Below are positions 1 through 11,924 of a DNA stretch of 64,000 bases, one piece after another. Within the stretch, counting starts at the first letter, position 1. Every line of letters begins with the position of its first letter. Source of the stretch: Sipunculus nudus (taxonomy: Eukaryota > Annelida > Sipuncula > Golfingiida > Sipunculidae); the NCBI GenBank assembly GCA_026874595.1, contig CM049317.1:31362901-31426900 (forward strand), in the 5' to 3' direction. The notes under the pieces were generated by a model. The model ran no database searches, was not told the DNA's origin, and was given only the letters and a program-made list of their open reading frames with translations. The position numbers were made by a program, and so were the translations under genes.

Positions 1-29
1 GTTAAATGCATGTAAATCAGCACGTTCCC

Positions 30-500
30 AAAAATGAGCACTACACACGTAAAATTTACCAATATAATGAGACCAGCAATAACTCTTCCGATTTTTGCCG
101 ACTGTGGTTGTATATAAATGTGCCGTAAATAAGCATCACAGAGCAAGTGTGCTAATTCTGTCCCGCTTCTTGTCAGAAGATTACAATTTCCGTCTAGTTG
201 GCCATTTTAATCGATCTCTATTTTTTAATCTAAAAATAGCTATTATGTTAAAAACCAAATGAACCTATAGTCTTACCTCCCCTTTCGCGGTGTAAGGACT
301 CTACAGATGAATACTTGCTTGAATGACAACAGTAAAACCCTTGAGAACAGTCTCCTCTTTGCTTCTTTGATCAAGTAAGGGTTTACGTGTTCTTGGTGAG
401 GAAACTTGAGATCTGGTGAATGGCCGAGTGCTTGTCCGTCACAGCTTGGTACGCTCCGGGCCCGCCAAGGTTATTTGTCCATCATTGACCGATTGCCTGC
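30..500 (+). repeat. Diverged partial copy of the 56-57 kb dispersed repeat
   Basis: This stretch aligns by eye with 56,250-56,700 and its tandem duplicate at 57,230-57,680. Shared landmarks in order are a CTTCCGA..TTGCCG block, 'cgtaaata.gca', 'gatcaagt.agggttta', 'gatgaatggcc' or its equivalent, 'gtccgtcac' and 'gggcccg'. Identity is clearly lower than between the two 56-57 kb copies, so this is an older copy. No open frame runs through it and no coding function is visible. Confidence 0.7.
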
Positions 501-2764
501 GGTGCCCTTGTGATAAACTGATAACCATCTCAGTCTTGCTTGAGGTGCTTTAGGTGTATGTATCATCGTCTTAATTTTGTATATAATTGATATAAATAAA
601 CCACAAATGACCCATACTTTCATTATTTTACCACAAAATAAAATATCCCGAGATATACATTTTGCACAAAAACACGAAATTTTAAGCAGAAGATATCATA
701 TGGGTCTTAATTAATATAAATAATATAAACACCAAAATGTTCTCACTGGATCAACATATGACATAACTAGTGCGTTAATTAACTTACTCTCAGCCAATTA
801 CACACGGTCCCTTAAACAAAATACATGGCTATACGAATGTATAAAGTGGAATTAAAAATATCACATGGTCTTCATTCAGTACATGCGGAGTGTATAGATT
901 ACGCATGCTTTGGCTGATTAATACATTTCGGTATTTTTAGTGTATATGGTATCACCAGAGGAACGTATTATCACTAGGTATTAATTGTATGAAACTGTTA
1001 TACAAAACTGTTATACAAAATAAGAATAGTGAGTGAATATTATGATAATTCGGTGATGGAAATTGAACAAGATCGCCCTTTACTTTGGTCTCATATTAGT
1101 CTCATATTCCACTCTAATTTCAGTCTCAGCAATCAAATGACAAAAAAAAAAAAACTGATTGATACGGCATGCACGTTTATTCAAGACCTGACCCAGAGGA
1201 TCATGAAAGTGTCTTCAGTACAGGGAGGGCTACGTCAACAATATGTATATCCACGTGCCGATATTAACAGTTGAAGGCATCGCCTTCTAACCAGTCATGA
1301 TCATTATAGGATTTTGTTTATAAACACTTCCCGGCAGTAAACCAATTACCAAAAAAAAAAGCAAGGAAGCTTACAACCATAGACATACGCAGCCAGTTGA
1401 AGCAGATAACGCTGTGAATCACAGTGTGCAATCAAAATCACAGTATGCAAAGCTTTCCCTTCCAAGGTCATTTCATATCTATTTCGAAAAAGTGTCCATC
1501 GATTCAATATTTGGTGTACTCGCGGATGCCGGTTATTAAAAGTAGACGTTATTAAACAGTTCAGTCACACTTGTAACATGAAAAGGTTCCAATAGGAACT
1601 GTCTGCACCGGAACCTTTGTTGTACTGATTAGAGAACAGTCCTTTGTACAATGCTGTGTAGTCAACTAGTTTTACTGATAAGAATAAAACGAATAGTGTC
1701 TGCATGCGGAATATCACAGTCACTCTTGTTTAATGGTGTTATCAAATGAATGGATGCACATACGGTTTATAAGACTTAAACTAATTTGAAAATTTCAGAA
1801 TGTGTCAATCAATTGGTCTTCACAACATTTCGTCGATGGTACTTTTGCGAGAACAGTACCCGATTACACGGCAAAGATTTACGCTGAAGCTTTATCAAAC
1901 GTAGTTAATGCCTGTGAATAAAGTTCATAATATGAAATGTCAATTCCGTCCGTCGATAATATTTCTTACTGATGAAAGTTATATGGAGAGCGAATTTGTT
2001 AAAAGTCGTAATTAAAAGAACGCAAGTAAATGGTCACCTTATCAAGACAGCAGGTGGCTTGCGCCACCCATTGCAATGAAGCAATATTTTGATTATATAA
2101 ATTTGACAATTATGACACGTTCGTAAAGTTCCGTATACAGAAAACTGTAGATATTTAGAGTAAACGAATTGATATTTTGCTATAATTAATCATACCGTCC
2201 AATGTTGTTAGTGTTTACATGTTTAAAAAGTGTCATAATGGTACAACGGTACATTGTCATCATGATGCAAGATGAAATGTTTTCAAATTACTTGATTCCG
2301 CCGATGAATAATTTCTGTTTAGATCATTCTGCAGACGAAAAGGATAATGGGCGAGACCTTTGACTAAACTTTTATTTATAAAATATACCTTGCATAAATA
2401 GAAGAAAACGTCACAGGTTAGTATTCAATCAACATAAAAGAAACCCAAGGTTCGTGATGAAATATGGTTGAATACAAGACTTACATCAATTAAATTTGAA
2501 TGGTCTCCCTCGATTAAAATGAAGTGAGATAACCTTCATGTATCCCCTACATATTACCATGTCTTTGTAATCCACGCTGGAGCCATGCAGATTTAATGGA
2601 AGAATGGACTCCATCGCCTACAAGTAATGTGCAATAAATAATAATACTAATAATAATAATACAATGGAGAAGTGCAAATGTATTCCGATTTTTCTTAATA
2701 TAAACAATGTCAAGTAATCAAAGGAAATAGCTTGTCAATGAAGTACGCCTAAAGTTATCACTTT
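501..2764. other. AT-rich intergenic sequence, nothing recognised
   Basis: There are no long open frames, tRNA-like boxes or clear tandem repeats apart from a short (TAA)-rich tract near 2,640-2,662. The 81-codon frame at 1,029 shows no recognisable protein motif and is probably chance. Confidence 0.5.
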
Positions 2765-3630
2765 TATTGTATGTCCGTGATAAGGGTGACCCTAACCGTT
2801 CTTACAAGAAATATTCCTGTAAATGCTTGTCCAACTGGTATATGATATGTACGTGATACTGGTAAACTTAACCTATCGCGCATAGGATACACCCGATTGT
2901 TGGACGTGGTATATGTTATGTGCGTGCAACCCTAAACCTCCGGGCATGGAATACTCCTGAAAGTGATTGTTATAGGTGGTATATTGTATGTCCATGATAT
3001 GGATAACCCTTATTCTTGAGGTATGGATTCCTGCAGGACGTGCTTTACAGTGCTTGACAGAATTTGGATATTTTATGTCCATGACCCGTCGGGCATGGAA
3101 TACTTCTGGAAGTGATTGTCACGGGTAATATATGGTATGTCCGTGAAATGAGAGTCCTACCACTTCGAGGATGGGTATATGGCATGTAGGTGATAGAGGT
3201 AAACCTTATCCATTATGCATGGAATACTCCAGTACGTGCTTCCAGAGGACGTGTATGGTATGTCCGAGATATTGGGCCCCTACTAAATCGGGCATGAAAC
3301 ATTTCGGTAAGTTATAGACACACTTGGCAAATAGTAAATCCGTGACACGGGTAACCCTAACGCTAGTCTTTTTCATTTTCGTAATATGTCTTATACTTAT
3401 GGGTTATGGGTGACCCTAGAGCTACGGGCATGGAATTATCCCGTGTTTGTCACAGATGGCAAATAGCACGTCCGTGATATAGGTAACCCTAAGATTTCGT
3501 TCATTGGTATATGGTATGTACGTGATAGGCTGAAACCTAACCTTTCGGGTATGGAATTTTCCTGTAGATGCTCGTTACAGGTTGTATATGGTATGTCCGT
3601 AGTATGAGTGACCCTAACACTAACCCGGAG
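2765..3630 (+). repeat. 77-bp tandem array A (diverged)
   Basis: About a dozen degenerate monomers built on 'tatggtatgtccgtgatat', '-gggtaaccctaac-', 'ttcgggcatggaat', 'actcctgtaagtg' and 'ttgtcacaggt'. The consensus I counted is 77 bp, the same as the main satellite, and the core gggtaaccctaaccc-ttcgggcatg is shared. Monomers are very diverged and some are partial, so this is an old relic or side array of the 11.9-27.3 kb family. Open frames across it on either strand are products of the repeat, not genes. Confidence 0.85.
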
Positions 3631-3881
3631 TTTACCGGGGCTCAGTGTAGCAATGGTCTTATAATGGACAGTCAAAGACGTGAACATTGAGGTAGCCTCA
3701 CTTGATTAATGTATTAGTTAGCATACATTTTCATTATACATAGTAAACTACGTCCGAGGAGCTCGCGTAGGCTGGTGAGTGTTTTTAAACGCGCAGTCTC
3801 TTTGGCTTTTGTGTTAAAGTTTAGATATATAGATGTTCATCAGGAGATTCAACAGACCTCCGGTCGATTATGGAGTTTTCT

Positions 3882-3883
<2 letters not shown>
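3631..3883. other. Unique AT-rich spacer
   Basis: Sequence between array A and the TA microsatellite. No feature is recognised. Confidence 0.4.
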
Positions 3884-3954
<71 letters not shown>

Positions 3955-3957
3955 GTT

Positions 3958-3988
<31 letters not shown>

Positions 3989-4018
3989 ATGTTAATATAT
4001 ATATATATATATATATAT
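3884..4018. repeat. (TA)n microsatellite with minor interruptions
   Basis: Long alternating TA tract with a few TTTATA and GTTAATA interruptions. It creates artefactual open frames rich in Ile and Tyr. Confidence 0.97.
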
Positions 4019-5024
4019 GTATCAACTGGATGTATGCGTCATGTTTGAAGTCATATACATGTGGATTTTTAAGTGAGTACTTTTTAGGATTTTAGGATAT
4101 TTATTTTTATTTACAGAGAAAATTAATGTATTTGAAGTAAACCAGATAAAGCTAGAGCAGTAGTTGTTTGAATGCATTATTTTCAAATTTCACAACATTT
4201 CATCACTACCATGTTTGACATTTATTATGAGTATTGGAGCAGGTTGAGTGGTTTTTAGTACGGCTGTAGAAAGAAGACGAAAGTTGCTAAATTGCTGGAT
4301 TAATACAGCAACTGCGGTAATTGCCGGCAGATATGTGCAGAATACTTCAGTTGGTGATACAAGCACCAAATTTGATATGTGTTTTCTCTAGGGCCGTTCT
4401 TTTTCATAGAAAAGTTAGCCAACAAAAATTTCATGATGGCGGGCATTTTTCACCATTTACCGCTTTGAGAGCAGGCTTTTAGTAACAAAACATGATTCTT
4501 TTGTCCAATTTCAATAATTTCTTTTATCTATTCCTAGGTCTTTCGGCAAGCTGAATCCAATTCTAACTGAATAAAAGCTCAGACATTCCTGCTTTTACTT
4601 GATGTGTTATATTATTCATACGACCTTTCCTTTATACCTTCTACATTTTGCTTTGTTGTTCGCTTAAAATATCATTTGTGGTTCTAATATCCTTTCTTTG
4701 TTAAATAATGCATCCTGCTTTAAGCTTGGGTGTTGGGGATGGTCCAAAGAAAGCTTTATTTCGCTCTAAACTTTGCCTATACACTCCCCCTTGCCACCAA
4801 AATCTCGCCTTGACGCTCTCCTTGCATCAACTCGCCCGTGACGAAACCTCCCCCTAATTTCGCCCATTTTCTTAAACAGCTCATGGAACAGCAATTTGAC
4901 AAACATACTAAATCCTAGATGTCATTGGTCGAAACAATCGGTATACCGCGTTTTAGAAATTCAATTAAATAAAGTACAAAAAATGCTGTAATGATTACTT
5001 AAACTTATTTTTAAAAAATCTTAT
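4019..5024. other. Intergenic sequence, nothing recognised
   Basis: AT-rich sequence with a modest pyrimidine-rich part around 4,780-4,870 (several CTCGCC-like words). No coding or RNA signal is seen. Confidence 0.4.
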
Positions 5025-5085
5025 AATAGTGGTTGGCTAAAAGTGGCCCTTGCCAACCACTATTGTAATAATTATTACAATAGTG
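5025..5085. repeat. Hairpin overlapping a 28-bp perfect palindrome
   Basis: A 13-bp perfect stem (AATAGTGGTTGGC at 5,025-5,037 against its complement at 5,052-5,064) has a 14-nt loop. Its right arm overlaps a 28-bp perfect palindrome at 5,058-5,085, centred on TAATAATTATTA. This could be the terminus or footprint of a small inverted-repeat element. No flanking duplication was identified. Confidence 0.8.
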
Positions 5086-5129
5086 AACGTTTTTACAATA
5101 CTGGTTGCAACAGGCCTATGTAATGCCTG

Positions 5130-5600
5130 ATTGCCAGGCACAATACACCACCCTTCACCATAGGCAGACCCGACTAATAACTTTTAGACAAGCCCTATCC
5201 CTAGTATTATATCCTAAAATTTAAAATAGTGATTCAAATCTGTTCATATCAGGTTACATTCTCAGTTATAATTTTCCTATAACTCCTGGCTTAGTGTGAC
5301 TGTTACAATGACAAGGTCAGTTGAGTCAAGCAAGTCGTATATAAAGAGATATACAGTCAATGAGTATGACTATGTTTGAAGATTACATATGTGTAATATA
5401 AAAAAGTATATTGTTATAAATATATTGCTTGGTAGAATCAGTTTGTTCGTTTTGGAAATGTAAAAGATGTTTGTTTGAGAAATAAAACTACAAATTTGAA
5501 AAAAAAACAACACTGTGCACATTCGAATTCGTGCGGAATGCCACGTTCCGGTTGTGAACTACGTGTTCAACCCACTGCGCCATTCTACCTCCAATATGTT
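5130..5600 (-). mobile_element. SINE-like repeat with tRNA-like head, copy 1
   Basis: Collinear with 34,215-34,650. Both contain 'caccataggca', 'atcatatcaggttacac' or near variants, 'gactgttacaatgac/atgacgagg' and 'ttggtagaatcagtttgtt'. The right end read on the minus strand looks like a decayed tRNA: an A-box-like TGGCGCAGTGGGTTGA near 5,585-5,565 and a B-box-like GAATTCGAAT near 5,530-5,521. The order (tRNA-like head, then a body of about 350 bp) is that of a SINE transcribed from the minus strand. No poly-A or tandem-repeat tail was recognised. Confidence 0.55.
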
Positions 5601-7695
5601 TATAGTGATAGTATAAAAATGAACAAATCGTGCGTGACGAAATACAGTACCGGTATACAATTGTTTTGATTAGAGGCTAATATGTCAGTGCCCATCGGTC
5701 ATTTCCCTCATCTCAGTTCAGCATTCGCGCCAACATGCACCTTTTCATTTAGTTCATCGTTTAGAATAAATATAGATCTTTATTTGAATCAGTGGATAGC
5801 TTTATGCTGTTGTCAACGTAAATGCTATGTGACCAGGATTGCCGGAGCCATGCTCTGATTGCTCTTTGGCATTTGGCTCAGTGCCCAACTTCACACCTTC
5901 CCCGAGATTTATTGCCCCAGTGTTATCGTAAATCACACCTTCTTATCAGGTAATTAGCACCTAGTCTTGATACCACTACAGCTCTCGGGGTTGCAGGGGT
6001 CCTTGCGTATGGTCCTGGCACTGGGGATGAACATAGGCATGGCAGTGAATGTGTTAAATACAAATTATGTTAATTACAGCCTGTTGTTTATGATACGTTT
6101 ACGGCATATTTTTTTATCCTGTTAAAAAGATTGACTTTATATAAATTAATTGAAGAGGGCATCTTTTAATAAAATATGAAGAAACCATATGTTCGACTTG
6201 AACAGAATTGTTTTTCTGAATAAGATTTCTTCACTAATCACTTTCTCGTTCAACAAGTGAGTATTTATTGAAAAGGTACCATATGAACAGGTACTGAAAT
6301 GGAAAAATTCTAATTACAAATGAATGACATATTAATAAAACACCACTGAAAAAAATGAGCAGGAATAAAGACAATGTGTACTATTTAAAAATGTTTAAAA
6401 CTTTCAAATAAAAATTAACATACTGGAAATGCAATTTTAAGGCAACACCATAATAGATACTTATTACAGCAATTGTACTGACTTACAGCGAGTGTACTAA
6501 CTTGCATAAACACAGACTAAAGGTTTTATGTTTAAGGGCCAACATGACATCCGCGTGTATGTTTTTCCTTTTTTTTGTTTTGCATGATTCTTTAGTTCGT
6601 TAAGAAACAGCCGCCTTGGTGTACATTTCTTTTTCTGTCATAAACTTATTTTATTATGTAATCAATGCATATATTTTCAATGTGAAGACAATACAATGAA
6701 TGGTGTTTTTACGCTTGGACGACTCACTCCTGGTGCAAAAATATACGCAGATTTGAATTTGCTTCTCTATATAAAAAAAATATGAATGTCCGATGAAGCA
6801 GACAGTAGATTGAAAGCATCAGTTTTTTCATGTAAACAATCTCTGACCATAAACATCTGACGTTAATTCATTTATAATCATCTTATTATGGCACAATTTC
6901 AACACATGAGGTATTTTGAAAGTGATCCAGATGAAGGTATGATGGATTTGACCAAATGGAAATTACTGTTATTTCAAGAAATATTTTGAGAAGTTTTTAG
7001 TTTTCTCCTGGCTCCCTGGAGTTAACGGTATTTATTGTTATATTATACTGTAATGTGGCCGACTTGAGCCAAAAATACGTTGTCCTGGTGGGCCTGTAAA
7101 ATCGGCAACATGGCCCTTCTGAATTATAAATTTTCAAATAAATTATAAACCTGAATGCAACATAAAGTTTATGCGGACAACATTGGTGCAATGCTAACCT
7201 CAGTTAAGTTTGTCTGCAAAAGAAGGATAGTTTTAAAGATGATTTATTAAAAATAATGAGCATCAGTCCAGTATAGTAAGATTGCCTATTCTTTTGAAAG
7301 AAGTGAAATTTAAGAATTTAAGAAGAAAATAGATCTTATGTAAAATAAATTTCTTGACTTATATCTCTTAGTAAAATCTGCATATTTCTTTATAGTTAAA
7401 AATATTAATGTTCATGATGTCCAATGATTGTACAACGGTAAGGGCTTATTGCTAAAGCTTGGTTAACACTAAATTCCTCCAAAGGAAACAAAAATCCTTA
7501 AGATTTGACCCTGGTAAACAGATACAGGTACACACTTCTATCACACAGTCAACGCTAAATACCAAAGGAGTGTCCAGAAAACAAGTTAGATACCCACTGT
7601 CCTAGACAACATACGAGTTGACAGCACGCAGAATAAATTGTACAATATTTGATACTCTTTTCTTTACTATCTAAAATGATCTCATGTTCAGCTTA
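5601..7695. other. Intergenic sequence, nothing recognised
   Basis: AT-rich, with no coding frame longer than about 65 codons and no tandem repeats of note. Confidence 0.4.
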
Positions 7696-8708
7696 TCTCA
7701 TTAATACTTGTCCAAGGTGGTATATGATATGTACTTGATATAGGAAAACTTAACCTAACGGGCATGGAATACTCCTGGTAATGCCTGTCCGAGGTTGTAC
7801 CTGATGTCCGTGATAGGGATAACACTAACCTTTCTTACATGGAATGCTCCTGTAAGTGATTGTTACAGGTGGCATATGGAATGCCCGTGATATGGTTTAC
7901 CCCTACCCTTCGGCCATGGATTATTCAAGTTAGTTCTTCTCCCAGGTGGTATATGGAATGTCCGGGAGAGGGATAACCCTAACCCTTTTTGCTCGGAATT
8001 TTCCTGTAAATGATTGTTACATGTGGTAAATGGTATGTCCGTGATATGGGCAACAATAACCATTAAGGTATGTTTTCCTGCAGAACGTGCAGGGTTGGGA
8101 TATGGTATGTCCTTGATATGGGCATATGATAATACTAAAAGTGATTGACACAGGCGGTAAATGTTATGTCCGTGATATGGGAATCAGTAACACTTCTGGC
8201 ATCGGATAATAATGCAAGTGTATGATAGAGGTGGTATATGGAATGTACATGACATGGGTATCTCTAAACCTTCAGGCAAGGAATACTCATATAAGTGCTT
8301 GTCACAGGTACTATATGAAACGTCCGTGATAGGGAGAACCCTTGCCCTTCTTGCATGCAATGCTCCTGTAAAAGACTGTTGCAAATAGTATATGGCATGT
8401 CCGTGATATGGGTAACCATAACCCTTTGGGCATGGATTCCTGCAGAACGTGCTTGACGTATTTGGGATATGTTTTGTCCGTGATATATGTAATTTTAACG
8501 CATCGGGACGCTCCTAAAAGTGATTGTCACAGGTGGCAAATGTTATGTCCGTGACAAGGGAGTCACTACCAGTTCGGGCATGGGATATTGATGTAAGTGC
8601 GGGTCACTGATACTGTATTTTATGTCCGTGACATGGAAAATCATGATATATTTTGGGCATGGAAGAATCCTGTAAGTAAATGATACATGTGGCAATTGGT
8701 ATATCCCA
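7696..8708 (+). repeat. 77-bp tandem array B (diverged)
   Basis: About 13 degenerate monomers of the array A type ('ggtggtatatgg', 'atgtccgtgatatgggtaac', 'cctaacccttcgggcatgga', 'tactcctgtaagtg'). It is closer in spelling to array A than to the main satellite, but the period and core are the same. Some monomers are truncated (for example at 8,100-8,160 and 8,590-8,650). Confidence 0.85.
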
Positions 8709-8940
8709 AACTCAATGGCAGATTTTGTTCAGTTGACATCAAACGAGATTTGTATACATGTACATAAATGTGTATTAATTTTTTTCACCTATTACAGGAG
8801 AGTATATAATTTTCGAGAAGTACTTTTAGGTGATATACTGAATATTCACATGTGCATTCAGATGCTCAACTGGGCCTTTGGCAGAAAATTAAAAACCACC
8901 GCTGCTTTTCTTCATTTAAAAGAATCTGTGTATGACATTT
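8709..8940. other. Spacer between array B and the octamer-rich tract
   Basis: A 75-codon open frame covers it (8,715-8,942), but no motif is recognised and it is probably not a gene. Confidence 0.4.
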
Positions 8941-9120
8941 GACTCAAACCTCAAATGAAAATGCAAATGCAAAGCATTTTTTTTCAAAATGTAAATGTAA
9001 ATTCACTACATTAGCGTTGGAAATGAATGCAAAAGCAAATGCGGGCTTTTCAAGATCCTTGCATTTAAATACAAATGTTAATGTGCAAAATGTTAATGCA
9101 AATGCAAATGCATTTGACCC
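8941..9120. repeat. Degenerate AAATGC-type repeat with POU octamers
   Basis: The tract is built from variants of AAATGC/AAATGT. It contains the exact octamer ATGCAAAT at 8,961-8,968, 9,096-9,103 and 9,102-9,109, plus many one-off variants. This is either simple-repeat decay or a homotypic cluster of POU/Oct sites; the sequence alone cannot decide. Confidence 0.7.
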
Positions 9121-10040
9121 AACTTTGGCATCAACATGTGTTACATAAAATAATCTTCGTAAATCATGACATTTTGCTACACTGGACCATTATTTGATTT
9201 TAAATTCAATATAGCGCCTCTGTTGGTCGCATGACAGGATCCCGTCACCGTTGACATAAGTATATATACACTGATCTAAGGTTTAGCCTGTTTATAGAAA
9301 TATTTTTTAATCATTAATCAAAGGTTTCCTTTAATTTAATTAAGGCATATCATCATTTTTTGCCTTATTGTATAATTTAATGGAGCCAGACCAAAATTTA
9401 CATTAATTACAAAGTACAGTGTGTATCAAATTTTCTTATTCTGTTTTGAAAATTGAAAATTATACAAATGCAGTACAATCTATTATGCTTAAATACAGTT
9501 GCTTTTGCACTTACATTTTACAAACCGTGAAAATAGAAATATTAAAATATTGAAAATATAAAATGCATTTATTATACTTTGATAAACTGGCTTTATCTTC
9601 CTTTTTTTTATAATGAACATGCATATTACAGTCACTTATACTTATACTGATGTATATACAAACATGTGATCATGAGAGGCTCCTGCATCTTTCATGAAGT
9701 CCATAAAACAACACAAACAACACCAAATGTGTGTATTGTGTACATTCTAAAATAGTGATATACGAAGAAATAACTATTGTTTCATTTCCATACGCTAGAT
9801 TCTTATACAAGTATTCTCAAAATCAATTTCAGCTGAGCGCCGTGACCAACAAATCAAGATTCTTTGATCTAGCGCAAAATACATAAATGCACAGCTGGGA
9901 CTATCCCATGCCTCTTTGACAATAACTAAAACGCATTCAGTACTTTAATATTGAGCTATTGACATTTTATTACTCAGAATGGGCCATTCATATATGAACT
10001 TCGCAAAGGTGTATAAAATACAACGCGCTACTAAAGTTAA
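9121..10040. other. Intergenic sequence, nothing recognised
   Basis: AT-rich, with no long frames or repeats recognised. Confidence 0.4.
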
Positions 10041-10225
10041 AGGTGTGTTATAATTTATTCTTAATATGTTACGAATTTATATTTGAACATTACTGTTGAT
10101 AGGACTGTTATTTTTTGGTCTCAAAATATAACCATATGCGTTAATTTATTCTTAATATGATACGAATTTATAACTGGACATAACTGTTCACAGGACTGTT
10201 ATTTTTTTTGTCTCAAAATAAACAT
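10041..10225. repeat. Two-copy tandem duplication, period about 91 bp
   Basis: 'aatttattcttaatatg', 'acgaatttata', 'ggactgttatttttt' and 'gtctcaaaat' occur once from 10,052 and again from 10,143. The copies have diverged by several substitutions. Confidence 0.8.
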
Positions 10226-10636
10226 AAAATGTTGGGTAACAGGGATAAAGATAATTGGGTGACCCTCAGTTTCTCATCAACGTTGAAGTTATCCAGGATC
10301 AAATTTTAAAGAAAATTTGAAGGTAATGCATGCACTAATTATTAAGATACTCGAACTCTAGTAGGATATTTGACGCAAAATGAACAAAGTCCAGAAACAT
10401 TTTTCAACCGTACACAACATTTCTGGAGAACTGAGGGGACCAGTTTGGTTGCATTCAGGCAAAGTTAAAGGCGTAAAGGGGGTGTATCATTCATTCTTAT
10501 TAAGAAATGCAAAATAAATGATTGCACAGCTAAAACGGTCACATGACTGCAGTCTGTGAGATTCAAGTAACGTTCAAACGTGCTTTAAATAATAAAATAT
10601 CTGATACCACTCGTTACAAACCATGGTTAAACTCTT

Positions 10637-10675
<39 letters not shown>

Positions 10676-11668
10676 TATATCTCCTTTAAACTCAATGATT
10701 GCACTAATTATTTGGAAATTTGACCTTCTGTATGAAATATTACTTAAAATTGATCAATTAACTGGCTAGCTACAATTGTCTAACTGATTTTGGAAACGAT
10801 TTTTTTATATTCGGACAAACTATACTTAACTGAACAAATGGATTGATTAATTCAGGAGTAAACCTTGGAATACAGGAGCACTGAGCACTTATCTGTAATC
10901 ATTGGCTCAGACTTCAAAATATACAAGCACTTCACAATTGGAACTATCCTTTACATATTACCTCGGCCAAGGGACAGGGCTTATGATTCTGCTGGAATTT
11001 GTTTCTTCGTCTGTTTGCAAAAATTACCCAAAAAAGTATAACCAACGGATTTTGATGAAAATTTAAGGAAAGCTCGAAGTGATAAAAGGAACAATTGATA
11101 AAATTGTGAGTTGAGATATTTTGCATTTCTGACAATGCCATGTGAGGATTATGAGTTGTCTTTGCGGAGGTCTGCGCTCACTAAGCGCTTTCCCAGTTGA
11201 TGAGCACATTTTACATTATTTATTAAATTAAATCTTATTAAATATAATGATAACCTCTTATGTCAAATGGTGCAAAAAAAAATTAGGGCAGATTTATATT
11301 TTAAAGGGTTACAAATAAGATAAAATGTGTAAATATTTCATTCTGCGAGATTTCTAAATTTTTATTAAAACAACAAAAGTATAATTTTACATAATTTATA
11401 AGCGTATAAAATTATATTTTTGTTCCTGTCAAGTGAGAGTCTCACAGTCTTTATTGACGTATCTTGTTGGTTGCACCTTCGCACCACACACAGAGAAAAG
11501 TACACAAATATACATAAATGCATATTGACATACATTAAATAAAAAAAAAAGATAGGGACAGAGAACAGAAAAATAAAAAGAAACCACAGTCCGACATACT
11601 AACATATTTAATCACACACATGGATAAAGTCACACATACACAAATGTATACCTGAATGATTACAAATA
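10226..11668. other. Intergenic sequence with a short TA tract
   Basis: Contains a TA microsatellite at 10,639-10,680 and otherwise AT-rich sequence without recognisable genes. The 65-codon minus-strand frame near 10,944-11,141 has no motif. Confidence 0.45.
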
Positions 11669-11683
11669 TAAATAAATAAATAA

Positions 11684-11726
<43 letters not shown>
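11669..11726. repeat. (AAAT)n followed by (TA)n microsatellite
   Basis: Several AAAT units pass directly into an alternating TA tract. Confidence 0.95.
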
Positions 11727-11728
<2 letters not shown>

Positions 11729-11924
11729 CTATATTGTGTCATGGCTTCAGGTTATTTCTTTTCATTCCTCACACTTGTTAGATACACCCCAGATATATCA
11801 GTTGAATGTAACATCGTATTTCAGGAACCACACCTTCTAAAATTGCTTACTACGCCTGCGGATGACATTAAATGCAAATATCTTCCAGAATTTCCAATGA
11901 AGCATTAACTGTGTCATATGACAC

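Noticed and set aside
3775-4095. 106-codon open frame
   Set aside because: It is mostly Tyr-Ile produced by a (TA)n microsatellite.
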